A model generated the notes under the pieces. The model was not told the DNA's origin, did not search any database, and saw nothing but the letters and a program-made list of their open reading frames with translations. 64,000 nucleotides of DNA from Erysipelotrichaceae bacterium. GTDB lineage: Bacteria; Bacillota_I; Bacilli_A; Erysipelotrichales; Erysipelotrichaceae. Each line of letters starts with the position of its first letter. Position 1 is the stretch's first letter. The stretch is taken from the NCBI GenBank assembly GCA_017432005.1, contig JAFRKA010000018.1, forward strand, positions 1-64,000. Reading direction: 5' to 3'. The position numbers and the translations under genes are program-made. This document shows positions 10,513-20,214 of this stretch, in pieces.

Positions 10513-12273
10513 ATGTATTTTTCTAGAAAACTTTTGAGTCCCGGTGAACGCGGTTCTTCCAGCGGATACAGCGGAACAAACTACGATCCACAAAAAGATA
10601 CACTGGTATATGCTTTGGGCGGACTCGGTGAAGTCGGCAAAAACATGTACTGTTTTGAACATGACGATGAAATAATCATCATCGATGCCGGAGTCAAATT
10701 CCCGGATGATGAGCTTTTAGGCGTTGACTATGTCATCCCTGACTATACCCATCTGATCAAAAACAAAGATAAGGTCAAAGCGCTGATCATCACGCACGGT
10801 CACGAAGACCATATCGGCGGCATCCCGTTCCTGCTGCTCACCTGTCCGGTAGAGAAGATCTATGCACCGCGTTTTGCGAAAGCACTGATCGAAAAGAAAC
10901 TGCAGGAAAGAAGAAGACTGGCCGGAACGGAAGTTATCGAGATCAACTGCGATTCCGCGATCCAGACGGATCATTTCCGCATCGGTTTCTTCAATACCGT
11001 CCACTCGATCCCGGATTCCCTGGGCGTCCTCATCAATACGCCAAACGGCAGAGTCGTAGAAACAGGAGACTTCAAATTCGACCTCACTCCGGTCGGTCAG
11101 AATTCCGATTATCAGAAGATGGCCTACATCGGTGCAGCCGGTGTTACCCTGCTGATGTCGGATTCGACCAACGCTGAAGTCGACGGTTTCTCGATCTCCG
11201 AGAAACAGGTCGCCTCGGCGATCAACGACATCATGAAGAAAACCACCGGCAGGATCCTCATCTCGACTTTCGCTTCCAACGTCAACCGTCTGGCTCAGAT
11301 CATCAAAGCAGCCAAGAAGTGTGACCGTAAAGTAGTCGTCTTCGGACGTTCGATGGAGAATGTCGTCGAGATCGGACTGCAGATGAAAACGATCGATGTT
11401 CCTGAAGATACCTTTATCGCTCCGGAACTGGTGAACCAGTTCCCTCCTGAGAAACTGTGCATCATCTGTACGGGCTCTCAGGGTGAAGCACTGGCGGCAT
11501 TAAGCAGGATCGCCAACGGTTCCCATAAATTCGTCAAGATCATCCCCGGTGATACGGTCGTCTTCTCATCGAGTGCCATTCCGGGCAATGCCCTGAACAT
11601 CGGCGGGATCGTCAATCAGCTGATGCGCAACGGCGCCAGGGTCCTCGAGAACTCTGCCCTTTCTTCCCTGCATACCACAGGTCATGCTTCCAAGGAAGAA
11701 CAGAAACTGATGCTGCAGCTGATCAGACCAAAGTATTTCATGCCGATGCATGGAGAATACAAGATGCTGAAGCTGCATGCCGACTCGGCTGTCGAGACCG
11801 GTATCCCAAGAGAAAACTGCTTCATCTGTGCCAACGGCGATGCCCTGGTACTGCATGAAGGTGAAGTATACCGTTCCAATACGCGTATCCAGACTGATGC
11901 CATCTATGTCGACGGCAATGATATCTCCGGACTTTCGACTTCCGTACTCAAAGACCGCAAGATCCTCGCTGATAACGGACTGGTCGCGGTGGTCGTCTGT
12001 ATCGATTCCCGCAGCAACAAGATCCTGTGCAAACCGGGTATCGTCTCCCGCGGTTTCGTCTATCTGAAAGATTCGCAGACACTGATCAAGGAAGCGGAAG
12101 CTCTGGTCTATGATGCGCTGCGCAATGCGATGAAACAGAAAGTGACGTTCGGTGATCTGAAGAACTGCATCAAGAATACGCTGGAGCCGTTCCTGTATGA
12201 AAAGACCAATCGCAACCCTATCGTCATACCGGTCATCCTGAATCATGTCGATGCACTCAAAAAGGAGAATTGA
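10513..12273 (+). CDS. rnj: Ribonuclease J
   Basis: Metallo-beta-lactamase-fold enzyme with 5'-3' exonuclease and endonuclease activity, central to mRNA decay and rRNA maturation in Bacillota. About 586 residues. Metal motif HGHEDHIGG near 95, beta-CASP domain in the middle (SDSTNAEVDG, STFASNVNR, later HTTGHASKEEQ), and a C-terminal dimerisation domain. GGGGAGG precedes ATG 10513 by 4 nt. An upstream Lys/Ser/Gly-rich stretch replaces nothing catalytic. Whether it is the J1 or J2 paralog cannot be told here. Its stop codon lies in the loop of a terminator shared with pfkA. Confidence 0.94.
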   Translation: MYFSRKLLSPGERGSSSGYSGTNYDPQKDTLVYALGGLGEVGKNMYCFEHDDEIIIIDAGVKFPDDELLGVDYVIPDYTHLIKNKDKVKALIITHGHEDHIGGIPFLLLTCPVEKIYAPRFAKALIEKKLQERRRLAGTEVIEINCDSAIQTDHFRIGFFNTVHSIPDSLGVLINTPNGRVVETGDFKFDLTPVGQNSDYQKMAYIGAAGVTLLMSDSTNAEVDGFSISEKQVASAINDIMKKTTGRILISTFASNVNRLAQIIKAAKKCDRKVVVFGRSMENVVEIGLQMKTIDVPEDTFIAPELVNQFPPEKLCIICTGSQGEALAALSRIANGSHKFVKIIPGDTVVFSSSAIPGNALNIGGIVNQLMRNGARVLENSALSSLHTTGHASKEEQKLMLQLIRPKYFMPMHGEYKMLKLHADSAVETGIPRENCFICANGDALVLHEGEVYRSNTRIQTDAIYVDGNDISGLSTSVLKDRKILADNGLVAVVVCIDSRSNKILCKPGIVSRGFVYLKDSQTLIKEAEALVYDALRNAMKQKVTFGDLKNCIKNTLEPFLYEKTNRNPIVIPVILNHVDALKKEN

Positions 12274-12283
12274 TCTCCTTTTT
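12259..12283. terminator. Bidirectional terminator between rnj and pfkA
   Basis: Perfect 9-bp stem AAAAAGGAG / CTCCTTTTT with a 7-nt loop containing the rnj stop codon. The A-run and T-run on opposite sides let it end both convergent transcripts. Confidence 0.88.
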
Positions 12284-12286
12284 CTT

Positions 12287-13246
12287 TTATACCAGTCTGT
12301 CGAACAGTCTGTAGAAGGCCTTGCGGCTGCTTCTTGGCATGTTCACACATTCTTCGATAGGCATGGATACGATCTCATTGTTCCTGATGCCTACGCAATG
12401 ACCGCCAACACCCTGTACCAGCAGTTCTACAGCCTTGGCGCCCATCCTGGAAGCTAAGACACGGTCAGATGGTGTCGGTGAACCTCCTCGCTGGATATGG
12501 CCAAGGATCGTAGCTCTTCCGGCAAAACCGGTCGCCTTGGAGATCTTGTCGGCCAGCGATTTGACATCGCAGGTCTTCTCCGAGACGATTACGATCGCAT
12601 GATTCTTGTGCTGAGCTTCAAGATAACGCAACTTCTCAAGCACAGCTTCCTCATCATAACCCGTTTCCGGAGTGATCAGAATCTCAGCACCGCAGGAAAT
12701 ACCTGAATAGATGGCCAGGTCACCGCATCTGTTGCCCATTACTTCAACGACTGAACAGCGGTGATGTGAATTGGATGTATCTCTGAGTTTATCGACACAT
12801 TCAACGACCGTATTCAGGGCCGTATCAAAACCGATCGTATAGTCCGTGCCCTCGATATCATTATCGATGGTCCCCGGTAAAGCGATACAGTTGACGCCAA
12901 GTTTGGTCAGGGCATCAGCACCGCGATAGGTACCGTCGCCGCCGATGACGACGACTGCATCGATCTGATGCTCTTTAAGTTTTTCAACGCCCTTGCGCTG
13001 AACAGCTTCATCTGAGAATTCCGGAAGTCTGGCGCTGCCCAGGATCGTACCGCCTCTGGCGATCGTTTCCGAAACAGAATTACGGGTAAACGGTTCATAC
13101 AGGCCTTCGACCAGTCCCTTATATCCGTCACGGATACCGACGACTTCGATACCGTTGGCCAATGCCGCTCTGGTGACCGCTCTGATCGCCGCATTCATTC
13201 CCGGTGAATCACCGCCGGAAGTCAAAATACCGATTTTTCTCAACAT
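12287..13246 (-). CDS. pfkA: ATP-dependent 6-phosphofructokinase
   Basis: Phosphorylates fructose-6-phosphate to fructose-1,6-bisphosphate, the committed step of glycolysis. 319 residues, the bacterial allosteric form. Seen: GILTSGGDSPGMNAAIRA at the N-terminus, GGDGTYRGA near 105 (the Gly after GGD typical of ATP-using enzymes), PGTIDNDIEGTDYTIGFDTA near 125 with the catalytic Asp, and a GGSPTPSDR effector region. Last gene of the trmB-to-pfkA operon, 2 nt after dnaI, so glycolytic and replication genes share a transcript. Confidence 0.97.
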   Translation of the reverse strand: MLRKIGILTSGGDSPGMNAAIRAVTRAALANGIEVVGIRDGYKGLVEGLYEPFTRNSVSETIARGGTILGSARLPEFSDEAVQRKGVEKLKEHQIDAVVVIGGDGTYRGADALTKLGVNCIALPGTIDNDIEGTDYTIGFDTALNTVVECVDKLRDTSNSHHRCSVVEVMGNRCGDLAIYSGISCGAEILITPETGYDEEAVLEKLRYLEAQHKNHAIVIVSEKTCDVKSLADKISKATGFAGRATILGHIQRGGSPTPSDRVLASRMGAKAVELLVQGVGGHCVGIRNNEIVSMPIEECVNMPRSSRKAFYRLFDRLV

Positions 13247-13248
13247 AT

Positions 13249-14103
13249 CTAGCCCCTCCTCATATTGGGTCCTGATAGGACAAAACTGTCAGACAGGATA
13301 TCTATTCTTTCCATCAGCCGGCGCGCATTCATCAGATTGGATTTCTCCCTGCGGTCGTACTGATAATGTTTCAAAAGTTCTTCCTTGTTCAGATTGGAAG
13401 TAAAGATCGTCATCTTCCTGTTCTCCATCCTGTGATCGAGGATCCTGAACAGGATATCATCTCTGACGAATTCCGAGACCGTCTCCGATCCGATATCATC
13501 CAGGAAAAGATAAGCGGCATTCTTCAGGACAGCGATGTTCCTGTCGATCATCTCGGATGCACTGCCGTAATATGATTTCATCTCATTGAAGAAATTTGAT
13601 ACCTTCACAAAGGCGACCTTTTCGCCATTCCTGACTAATGAATTGGCCAGTGCTGTACACAGATAGGTCTTTCCTGTTCCCAGATCTCCGGAAACATAGA
13701 GACCTCTGTCCGTTTTCTTGTGCAGGATAGCCGCCAGACGCAGATAAAGCTGTTTCTGGTCTTCTGTATAACGGACGCTGTTGAGATCGAGTGTGATCAG
13801 ATTCTCCGGTACATCGCAATAGACATAGCGGTTCCTCAGCTGGTCTTTCCCCAGTTTCTGAAGCGCATGATCGCAATACTCCACTTCTTCGATCAAAACC
13901 TGATCATAGGTGAGCACAAGTCTTTCTCCTTTTGAAGGCTGGCAGCACTCTTCAAGCCCGCTGCAGTTCCTGCACGCTTCTCTTGATCTCAAGACCCGCA
14001 GAAACGTTCCGCTGTTGTCTGAGACGAACGCATCAGAAAGACCGTTTTCTTTGATGAAATCATTCAAATATTCATTATTTCTGATCTGATCTGTATCTTT
14101 CAT
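13249..14103 (-). CDS. dnaI: Primosomal helicase loader DnaI
   Basis: AAA+ protein that loads the replicative helicase in Bacillota. 284 residues. The N-terminal helicase-binding domain has a Cys-rich zinc site (CRNCSGLEECC near 38-48); the C-terminal ATPase has Walker A GDLGTGKT near 142, Walker B LFLDDIG near 195 and a sensor region TSNLNKEEL. The start overlaps dnaB by 4 nt (ATGA), the conserved dnaB-dnaI pair. Confidence 0.92.
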   Translation of the reverse strand: MKDTDQIRNNEYLNDFIKENGLSDAFVSDNSGTFLRVLRSREACRNCSGLEECCQPSKGERLVLTYDQVLIEEVEYCDHALQKLGKDQLRNRYVYCDVPENLITLDLNSVRYTEDQKQLYLRLAAILHKKTDRGLYVSGDLGTGKTYLCTALANSLVRNGEKVAFVKVSNFFNEMKSYYGSASEMIDRNIAVLKNAAYLFLDDIGSETVSEFVRDDILFRILDHRMENRKMTIFTSNLNKEELLKHYQYDRREKSNLMNARRLMERIDILSDSFVLSGPNMRRG

Positions 14104-15239
14104 TTTTTACCCATCAGTTTGAGCAGTTCCTCTTCGTCCTCTTTGGTCATGAAAGGATTGCTGCTCGGATCATAGATCGGAAGTCTGTCTTCACTGACAG
14201 TCTTCTTCTCTGCCGGTTTATCCAGCCATTTCAGAGCTTTCTCTGCTGTATCGATATCATTGCGATGCAGATCGGCTGCCGTTTTGGTCAGATACTTCTC
14301 TACTAATCTATTATCACAGTTTTTCAGTCCATATTCCACCAGAACATTGATGACCGGTGCCGGAAGATGATACTTGTCTGACAGATTGCGCAGTACATAG
14401 CGATCAGACTCCGTCACTTCCTTGCCGTTCTGAAGAGACATCAGGAATGTCACGCAAGGCACATCATATTGTCCCTTTTCGACTTCTCTGTAGACGCCGT
14501 TACTTCTCATGCAGGCCTTTTCCAGTTCCCTGAGATCGAATTCATCAGAATCAAAATCTGCCACTTCAGCCAGGATGACTCTCATGCGGTCATAGGAGAC
14601 ATCGTAAAGATCGGCACAGACTGCTATCTTCTGTAAGATATCAGGTGTCCTGAAACGCATTGGAAACAGGGTCGGAGAGATATCCTTCAGGAAGACGTTC
14701 ACATCGAACATCGTGCCGAAATCATAATCGGTCTTTTTCGCTGTCCTTTGTTTGCGGATATATGTCTCATCGCTGCTGCTCCAGCCGGAAAGTTCCCCAG
14801 CCTTAAGAGTCTTCGAGATGTTTTCGAAACCCTTATGATCATTATCTTCACGTATCTCCGCCAGCAGTTCCTGATAGTGCGCACCGGAAGTCTTCATGAT
14901 GAAATGTCTTACAAAGACATCGTCTCTGATGAATTCCTTCATCGTCAGCGGTCCGTTGAAGATGAAGATGTAATGATCGTCACGGCGCAGCGTGCTTAAA
15001 AGCCGGAACTCATTCAGGATATCGCAGTTCTTTTCAAAACGGTCGATCGAAAGATTGAGCGAGACGAGCAGTTCATTAAGTTTTGAAAAACCGAACGTAT
15101 TGCCTTTCAGGACCAGATATTCATAGAAAGCCAGAGCTTCGTTTCCGATCAGAGGTCCATAGAAAAAGACAAGAGATCTTAGTCTCTCGTTTGAAAGTTC
15201 CGCATTTACTTCGATCCTGTATAGATCCTTACCTAACAT
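14100..15239 (-). CDS. dnaB: Replication initiation/membrane attachment protein DnaB (DnaD-domain)
   Basis: Primosome protein of Bacillota that acts with DnaD and DnaI at oriC and restart sites; it is not the helicase. About 379 residues: an N-terminal winged helix-like DnaB/DnaD domain, a middle DnaD2-type helical region (around 270-345, ending KALKWLDKP) and a polar C-terminus. ATG 15239 is chosen because AAGGA lies 6 nt upstream, over an upstream in-frame ATG at 15257 that lies deeper inside coaE. It overlaps coaE by 7 nt. Confidence 0.85.
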   Translation of the reverse strand: MLGKDLYRIEVNAELSNERLRSLVFFYGPLIGNEALAFYEYLVLKGNTFGFSKLNELLVSLNLSIDRFEKNCDILNEFRLLSTLRRDDHYIFIFNGPLTMKEFIRDDVFVRHFIMKTSGAHYQELLAEIREDNDHKGFENISKTLKAGELSGWSSSDETYIRKQRTAKKTDYDFGTMFDVNVFLKDISPTLFPMRFRTPDILQKIAVCADLYDVSYDRMRVILAEVADFDSDEFDLRELEKACMRSNGVYREVEKGQYDVPCVTFLMSLQNGKEVTESDRYVLRNLSDKYHLPAPVINVLVEYGLKNCDNRLVEKYLTKTAADLHRNDIDTAEKALKWLDKPAEKKTVSEDRLPIYDPSSNPFMTKEDEEELLKLMGKK

Positions 15240-15793
15240 ATTATTTCCTTCAGCCATTCTTCGACATACGAATAAAGCTGTTCAAGACTACCATTATTAT
15301 ATATGATTTTGTCAGCCCTTTTGGCCTTTTCTTCAACACTCATCTGGGCATCCAGACGTTTCAGCAGTTCATCTTTGCTCATACCTCTTTCACCGACTCT
15401 TTCGATAAGCAGATCAAGATCCGTCACGATCAGCAGATTGTGGTCAAAATACTCATCCCAGCCAGTTTCAAATAACAGCGGCACCTCCGCAAATAGTGGA
15501 TCCTCTTTCCTTTCCTGAAGTCTTTTCAGGATCAGCGGATGCATGATGCATTCCAGGATCTTTCTTTTCTCCTCATCGGCGAATATCAGTTCAGCCAGTT
15601 TCTTCCGATCCAGTTCATCTTCACTGAAGCACTCGGGAAAGATCTCCTTTACTTTGAGATAGCCTTCTTCACCTTTATCCAGCAGATGGCGGTTGACTTC
15701 ATCGCAGCTGAAAACAGCGTATCCTTTCTGAACAAGATACTCACAGACGACACTTTTGCCTGAACCGATGCTTCCGCTTACCGCAACCTTCAT
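15233..15793 (-). CDS. coaE: Dephospho-CoA kinase
   Basis: ATP-dependent phosphorylation of the ribose 3'-OH of dephospho-CoA, the last step of coenzyme A synthesis. 186 residues. P-loop GSIGSGKS at 8-15, followed by the CoA-binding region and lid with EVPLLFETGWDEYFD near 105 and RLDAQMSVEEKAKRADKII near 145, both family hallmarks. It starts 3 nt after mutM and its 3' end overlaps dnaB; the mutM-coaE pair next to polA is usual in Bacillota. Confidence 0.95.
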   Translation of the reverse strand: MKVAVSGSIGSGKSVVCEYLVQKGYAVFSCDEVNRHLLDKGEEGYLKVKEIFPECFSEDELDRKKLAELIFADEEKRKILECIMHPLILKRLQERKEDPLFAEVPLLFETGWDEYFDHNLLIVTDLDLLIERVGERGMSKDELLKRLDAQMSVEEKAKRADKIIYNNGSLEQLYSYVEEWLKEIIC

Positions 15794-15796
15794 CTT

Positions 15797-16606
15797 CTAT
15801 CCTTTCTGACACTTTTCACAGTAATAAGTCCCTCTGCCTCCGACCGTGATCTTTCTGATCGGACCATGGCAGATCGGACATTGCTTCATCGTATGTACAT
15901 TGAGCGAGAGCTGAAAACGACCGGTGACACCCAGTGATGACGTATATGACCTGATCGTCGTTCCTCCGGCTTTTATCGCCTTCTTCAGAATCTTTCTTGT
16001 CTGGCTAATCAGATCCTTCAGCTGTTCATCATCAAGCTCGCAGGCTCTTGTTCTGGGATCAGTACGGATCGCAAACAGGATCTCATCCGCATAGATATTT
16101 CCTATACCGGCGACAAAACTCTGATCCAGCAGGACCTGTTTGATCGGCAGTTTTTTATTCTTCAGATATTCCCGGCAATAGCGGACACTGAATTCATTGC
16201 TGAAAGGCTCCGGTCCCAGATCCTTGAAATCACGATATTCATCGTCTTTCTCTATTAGTTCCATCCTGCCGAATTTCCTGACATCGTTATAACGCAGTTG
16301 TGTACCGTCATCCAGATAGAAGATGACATGATCATGTTTGGACAGCGGGACAGTCTCATCAACGGTAAAATACTTTCCTTCCATCCTTAGATGGGAAACG
16401 AGCGTCAGATCGTCCATTTCGAAAAGCAGGTATTTGCCTCTCCTTTTGAAATCCCGGAAATGCTGGCCAAGCAGTCTTTTTCTGAACTGCTTTGGATCTC
16501 CGACGATGATCGGCTTATACAGGATCTTTATGTCTTTTATCTCACGGTCTTTGATCCTTAATTCCAGAGTATCAAGGACCGTCTGTACTTCAGGAAGCTC
16601 AGGCAT
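15797..16606 (-). CDS. mutM: Formamidopyrimidine-DNA glycosylase (Fpg/MutM)
   Basis: Bifunctional glycosylase/AP lyase that removes 8-oxoguanine and ring-opened purines. 269 residues. MPELPEVQT gives the N-terminal Pro nucleophile and catalytic Glu. A helix-two-turn-helix (QSFVAGIGNIYADEILF) lies near 175, and the C-terminal zinc finger CPICHGPI...CEKCQKG ends the protein. Overlaps the polA stop by one base, linking lesion removal to gap-filling polymerase. Confidence 0.97.
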   Translation of the reverse strand: MPELPEVQTVLDTLELRIKDREIKDIKILYKPIIVGDPKQFRKRLLGQHFRDFKRRGKYLLFEMDDLTLVSHLRMEGKYFTVDETVPLSKHDHVIFYLDDGTQLRYNDVRKFGRMELIEKDDEYRDFKDLGPEPFSNEFSVRYCREYLKNKKLPIKQVLLDQSFVAGIGNIYADEILFAIRTDPRTRACELDDEQLKDLISQTRKILKKAIKAGGTTIRSYTSSLGVTGRFQLSLNVHTMKQCPICHGPIRKITVGGRGTYYCEKCQKG

Positions 16607-19179
16607 TATTTGGCCTCATACCAGTCTTTTCCGATCGCCAGCGTCGAATCAAGTCTCGTCTTCATCGTGACAGCGCCTGACATGATCTGAGGAATGATCT
16701 TCTTCATCTTTTCGATCTCGTTTTCAGGCACATCAAAAATAAGCTCATCGTGCACCTGTAATATCAGCCTGGATGACATTTTCTCCGCTTTAAGTCTTTC
16801 CGCAGATTTCACCATTGCGACTTTGATCAGATCGGCAGCTGAGCCCTGGATCGTCGCATTCATGGCAGCACGCTTGCCGAACTCTCTCATCATATAGTTG
16901 CGGTCATTTATCTCGTTGATATAACGGCGGCGGTTCATCATCGTCCGTACATAGCCGTTCTGTTTACAGAATTCGACCTGCGCATCGAGATATCTCTTGA
17001 TGTTGGGATAGGTCACAAAATAATCATCGATGAACTTGCGGGCATCCTTGAAGGAGAGCTGAGTCTGATTGGCCAGTCCGAAATCGGAGATCCCGTAGAC
17101 GACACCGAAATTGACCGCTTTCGCATGTCTTCTCACCAGATCGCTCACTTCTTCTTTCTTCAGTCCGAACACATCCATTGCTGTCTTGGTGTGGATATCG
17201 ATACCGCTGTTGAAAGCCTCGATCATCTTCTCTTCATCAGCCAGTGATGACAGTACGCGCAGTTCGACCTGTGAATAGTCGGAACTCATCAGCACATTGC
17301 CTTCAGACGGTTTGAACGCTTTTCTGATCTCCCGACTCTCATCGTCCCGGATAGATATGTTCTGCAGGTTCGGATCATAGCTCGAAAGTCTGCCGGTCTG
17401 GGTGATCATCTGCGAGAAGACCGTATGGATACGGCCGTCCGGCATGATATATTTCTTGAGCCCTTCGGCGTAAGTTGAATAAAGTTTGGTGTATTTGCGG
17501 TATTCCAGTACATCCGCAACGACCGGATGATACTCGACCAGCTTTGACAGCACATCGGCATTGGTCGAACCCTTCTTGAGATCTGGAAGATCGAGTTCTC
17601 CATACAGGACTTCAGCCAGCTGTTTGGTAGAAGCGATGTTGAAAGTGTGACCGACAGAATCATAGATCCTTTTTTCCAGCAGTTCGATCTTTTTACGGGT
17701 ATTGGATGCGATCTCGTCAAGTTCCTTTTCATCGCAGCAGACACCCGCTTTTTCCATATCATAAAGCACACTGACGAGCGGCAGTTCGACATCCTCATAA
17801 AGATGCCTCATTTCCTTCTCATCCAGTTCCTTGTTTACTTTCTCATAGATCTGCGCCAGAGCAGCGCCGATCTCACAGGCATAGGCAGCGATCACCTCTT
17901 GCGGTGCTTCAAGCGGTTTCTTCTCGGTGCCGAAGATCTCTTTCAGTTCTTCGATCTGACCGAAACCATAATTCATGATGATGCTCCTGAGATCAGCGTT
18001 GTAGTTGTTGGAAAGGAAACACATCAGATAGATATCGTCGGTGTTCTTCCCGATCTTCAGGCCGTTGTATTCCATCGCATGCATGAGCGCTTTGAGATCA
18101 AAGACGGCTTTCTTTTTATCGGAAGCCAGATACTTCAGGGCATCCTTGTCCTTTTTCAGATCTTCTAATGTAATAAATCCGCATTTCTCTTTATTCGCAA
18201 AGCAGGCTCCGTAGAGTTTTCTCTGATAATATGAGAATTCATCAGAGACAAAGAAGATGATCGCATCATTAAGAAGATCCTTGTCGATCTTCTCACATAT
18301 TATAGTTTTGTTTTCTTTCTTTACCGGCTTGTTTTCCGGTTTTCTGATCAGGGAATACATCTCATACTTCTCAAAGAAAGCATTTCTCCCCTCATCATCG
18401 ATATCAAGTCGGAAATCATCGAGATCCCTGTCTATATCTACATCAGTCTTGATAGTCGCCAGCGTCTTGGAAAGGAAACATGAATCCTTGTCGCGGATCA
18501 GCTTCTCCTGCAGTTTTCCTTTTATCTCATCGATATGTTCATAGATGCCTTCACAGGTATCGTAGTCATTGAGCAGCTTCACGGCCGTCTTGTCACCGAC
18601 GCCTTCGACACCTTTGATATTGTCTGATTTATCACCGGCCAGACCTTTGTAGTCGATGATCTGATACGGCTTGAGACCGTATTCGTCCTTTAAAGCCGGT
18701 TCATCCATCTTGGCGATATCAGACATGCCCTTGCGCATGACATAGACACTGGTCGTATCATCGATCAGCTGCAGCATATCTCTGTCTGATGAAAGGATGC
18801 AGGTCTCGATCGGATACTTCTTGGCCAAAGAACCGATGATGTCATCGGCTTCGATCGTATCATATTCAAGATACGGGATCCTGTAGGCTTCGAGCATCTC
18901 CCTGACGAGCTGGAACTGTCCGATCAGTTCCTCAGGTGTCTCTCTTCTTCCAGCCTTGTAGTCAGGAGCGATATCGTGCCTGAAAGTGTGCTTGCCCTTG
19001 TCGAAAGCGACGACACAGTAATCAGGAGCGATCGTCTTGATCGCCTTGTTCAGCATATTCGCAAAAGCGTATACCGCATTGGTGTATACGCCTTTACTCG
19101 TTTTCATGATATTGCCGTAACCTGTTGCATAAAAAGCTCTGAACAGAACGGAATTTCCGTCTATGAGCAGCAGTTTCAT
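16606..19179 (-). CDS. polA: DNA polymerase I
   Basis: Gap-filling polymerase of Okazaki-fragment maturation and repair. 857 residues. N-terminal 5' nuclease (DGNSVLFRAFYA, AFDKGKHTFRHD, EADDIIGSLA, SSDRDMLQL, GVGDKTA); middle 3'-5' exonuclease-like domain; C-terminal family A polymerase with motif A SSDYSQVELR, the RRHAKAVNFGVVYGIS helix and motif C QVHDELIFD. In the middle domain the usual Asp/Glu catalytic motifs are not found (the expected first motif reads IIFFVSDEFS), so proofreading is probably lost, as in Bacillus relatives. Confidence 0.96.
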   Translation of the reverse strand: MKLLLIDGNSVLFRAFYATGYGNIMKTSKGVYTNAVYAFANMLNKAIKTIAPDYCVVAFDKGKHTFRHDIAPDYKAGRRETPEELIGQFQLVREMLEAYRIPYLEYDTIEADDIIGSLAKKYPIETCILSSDRDMLQLIDDTTSVYVMRKGMSDIAKMDEPALKDEYGLKPYQIIDYKGLAGDKSDNIKGVEGVGDKTAVKLLNDYDTCEGIYEHIDEIKGKLQEKLIRDKDSCFLSKTLATIKTDVDIDRDLDDFRLDIDDEGRNAFFEKYEMYSLIRKPENKPVKKENKTIICEKIDKDLLNDAIIFFVSDEFSYYQRKLYGACFANKEKCGFITLEDLKKDKDALKYLASDKKKAVFDLKALMHAMEYNGLKIGKNTDDIYLMCFLSNNYNADLRSIIMNYGFGQIEELKEIFGTEKKPLEAPQEVIAAYACEIGAALAQIYEKVNKELDEKEMRHLYEDVELPLVSVLYDMEKAGVCCDEKELDEIASNTRKKIELLEKRIYDSVGHTFNIASTKQLAEVLYGELDLPDLKKGSTNADVLSKLVEYHPVVADVLEYRKYTKLYSTYAEGLKKYIMPDGRIHTVFSQMITQTGRLSSYDPNLQNISIRDDESREIRKAFKPSEGNVLMSSDYSQVELRVLSSLADEEKMIEAFNSGIDIHTKTAMDVFGLKKEEVSDLVRRHAKAVNFGVVYGISDFGLANQTQLSFKDARKFIDDYFVTYPNIKRYLDAQVEFCKQNGYVRTMMNRRRYINEINDRNYMMREFGKRAAMNATIQGSAADLIKVAMVKSAERLKAEKMSSRLILQVHDELIFDVPENEIEKMKKIIPQIMSGAVTMKTRLDSTLAIGKDWYEAK

Positions 19180-20211
19180 TTATTCCTCTTCTACTTCTGT
19201 TTCTTCAGCTACCGCAGCCGGACTCGCTGCTGAAGTCATGATGCTTTCAAGAACACTAAGGTTCTCATACATCAGTGAAAGATAATCCTTACCGGATTCG
19301 ATCTCACTCGGGGTGAGTGATGAGATATTTCTCAGGGTGATACGCTTCAGACCCAGTTCCTCTTCAAGCTTTGTGAACAGATCCACCATCTCGACGGACA
19401 TGTTCGGTTCGTAGGCAATGAATTTCACATCATCGTTCTTGATCCTGGCTTTGATCACTTCCAGCTGGGCATCGCTTGGCAAGGCTCCGTATTTGGAAAG
19501 GCAGACCGGATAGACCTGGAAGCCGAAGTCTTTCTGCCAGCAGCCGAACGATCCGGTCATGGAGACGAACTTGATCGTCTTGTTTTCCTTGACCAGTCTG
19601 CTGGCCAGTGTCTGGTATGATGCATCCAGCGCAATAAGATCATCAGCTACCTGCTGATAGTTCTCTCTGAAATAAGCCGACTGTTCGACATAGTTGTTTG
19701 AAAGGTAGTCGTAGACGTCTTTGGCCATGCAATACATGCCGCTTGGTGATAGCCAGATGAACGGATCCAGATCATACATATCCAGATCGTTGAAGGCATC
19801 AGATTCATAATACGGACCTTCGATGAACGAGACCTTGCCGTCGACGACGACCGGTGTATATCTCTTATATTCATAGAGACAGTTCAAGACCGAAAGATCT
19901 CCAGCAGCCAGATCGATACCCATCTGGGAGATCTGGTCGTCATAGAGGTCCATATACGGTTCGAGATTGCCGATATGGAAAAGAACGGAAGAATCCTCGA
20001 CGATCTCCTGATAGTTTTCGACCAGATTGGCGATCTGGACCAGTGATTTATTCTGAATGGAAACAGCCTCGATCCTGTTGCCGCCGATCCTGGATAAAAG
20101 ATAGCCGATCGGATAGATCGTATAGGCTGTATAGTGCTTGACGCTGCTGCACCCGCACAGTAGCAGCACCATGACCGTTATAATCAGTTTCCTGAATGAT
20201 CTCATACTCAT
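19180..20211 (-). CDS. ZnuA-like lipoprotein with altered metal site
   Basis: 343 residues. Signal peptide with lipobox LLLCGCSS (Cys about 21), then a fold of the metal-binding cluster-9 solute-binding family: a GNLEPYMD segment near 90, DPFIWLSPSGMYCMAKDV near 155 and YEPNMSVEMVDLF near 280 match family landmarks. The His ligands usually found there are absent: DPHIWLD-type becomes DPFIWLS, and the HxxF-type motif becomes TGSFGCW. No permease or ATPase gene adjoins it. It lies 1 nt from polA and 3 nt from trmB. It may bind another ligand or serve a structural or sensing role; function unknown. Confidence 0.7.
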   Translation of the reverse strand: MSMRSFRKLIITVMVLLLCGCSSVKHYTAYTIYPIGYLLSRIGGNRIEAVSIQNKSLVQIANLVENYQEIVEDSSVLFHIGNLEPYMDLYDDQISQMGIDLAAGDLSVLNCLYEYKRYTPVVVDGKVSFIEGPYYESDAFNDLDMYDLDPFIWLSPSGMYCMAKDVYDYLSNNYVEQSAYFRENYQQVADDLIALDASYQTLASRLVKENKTIKFVSMTGSFGCWQKDFGFQVYPVCLSKYGALPSDAQLEVIKARIKNDDVKFIAYEPNMSVEMVDLFTKLEEELGLKRITLRNISSLTPSEIESGKDYLSLMYENLSVLESIMTSAASPAAVAEETEVEEE

Positions 20212-20214
20212 TTA

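Noticed and set aside
11566..12246. 226-codon minus-strand frame opposite the RNase J gene
   Set aside because: Antisense shadow of a clearly conserved gene, no promoter or Shine-Dalgarno.
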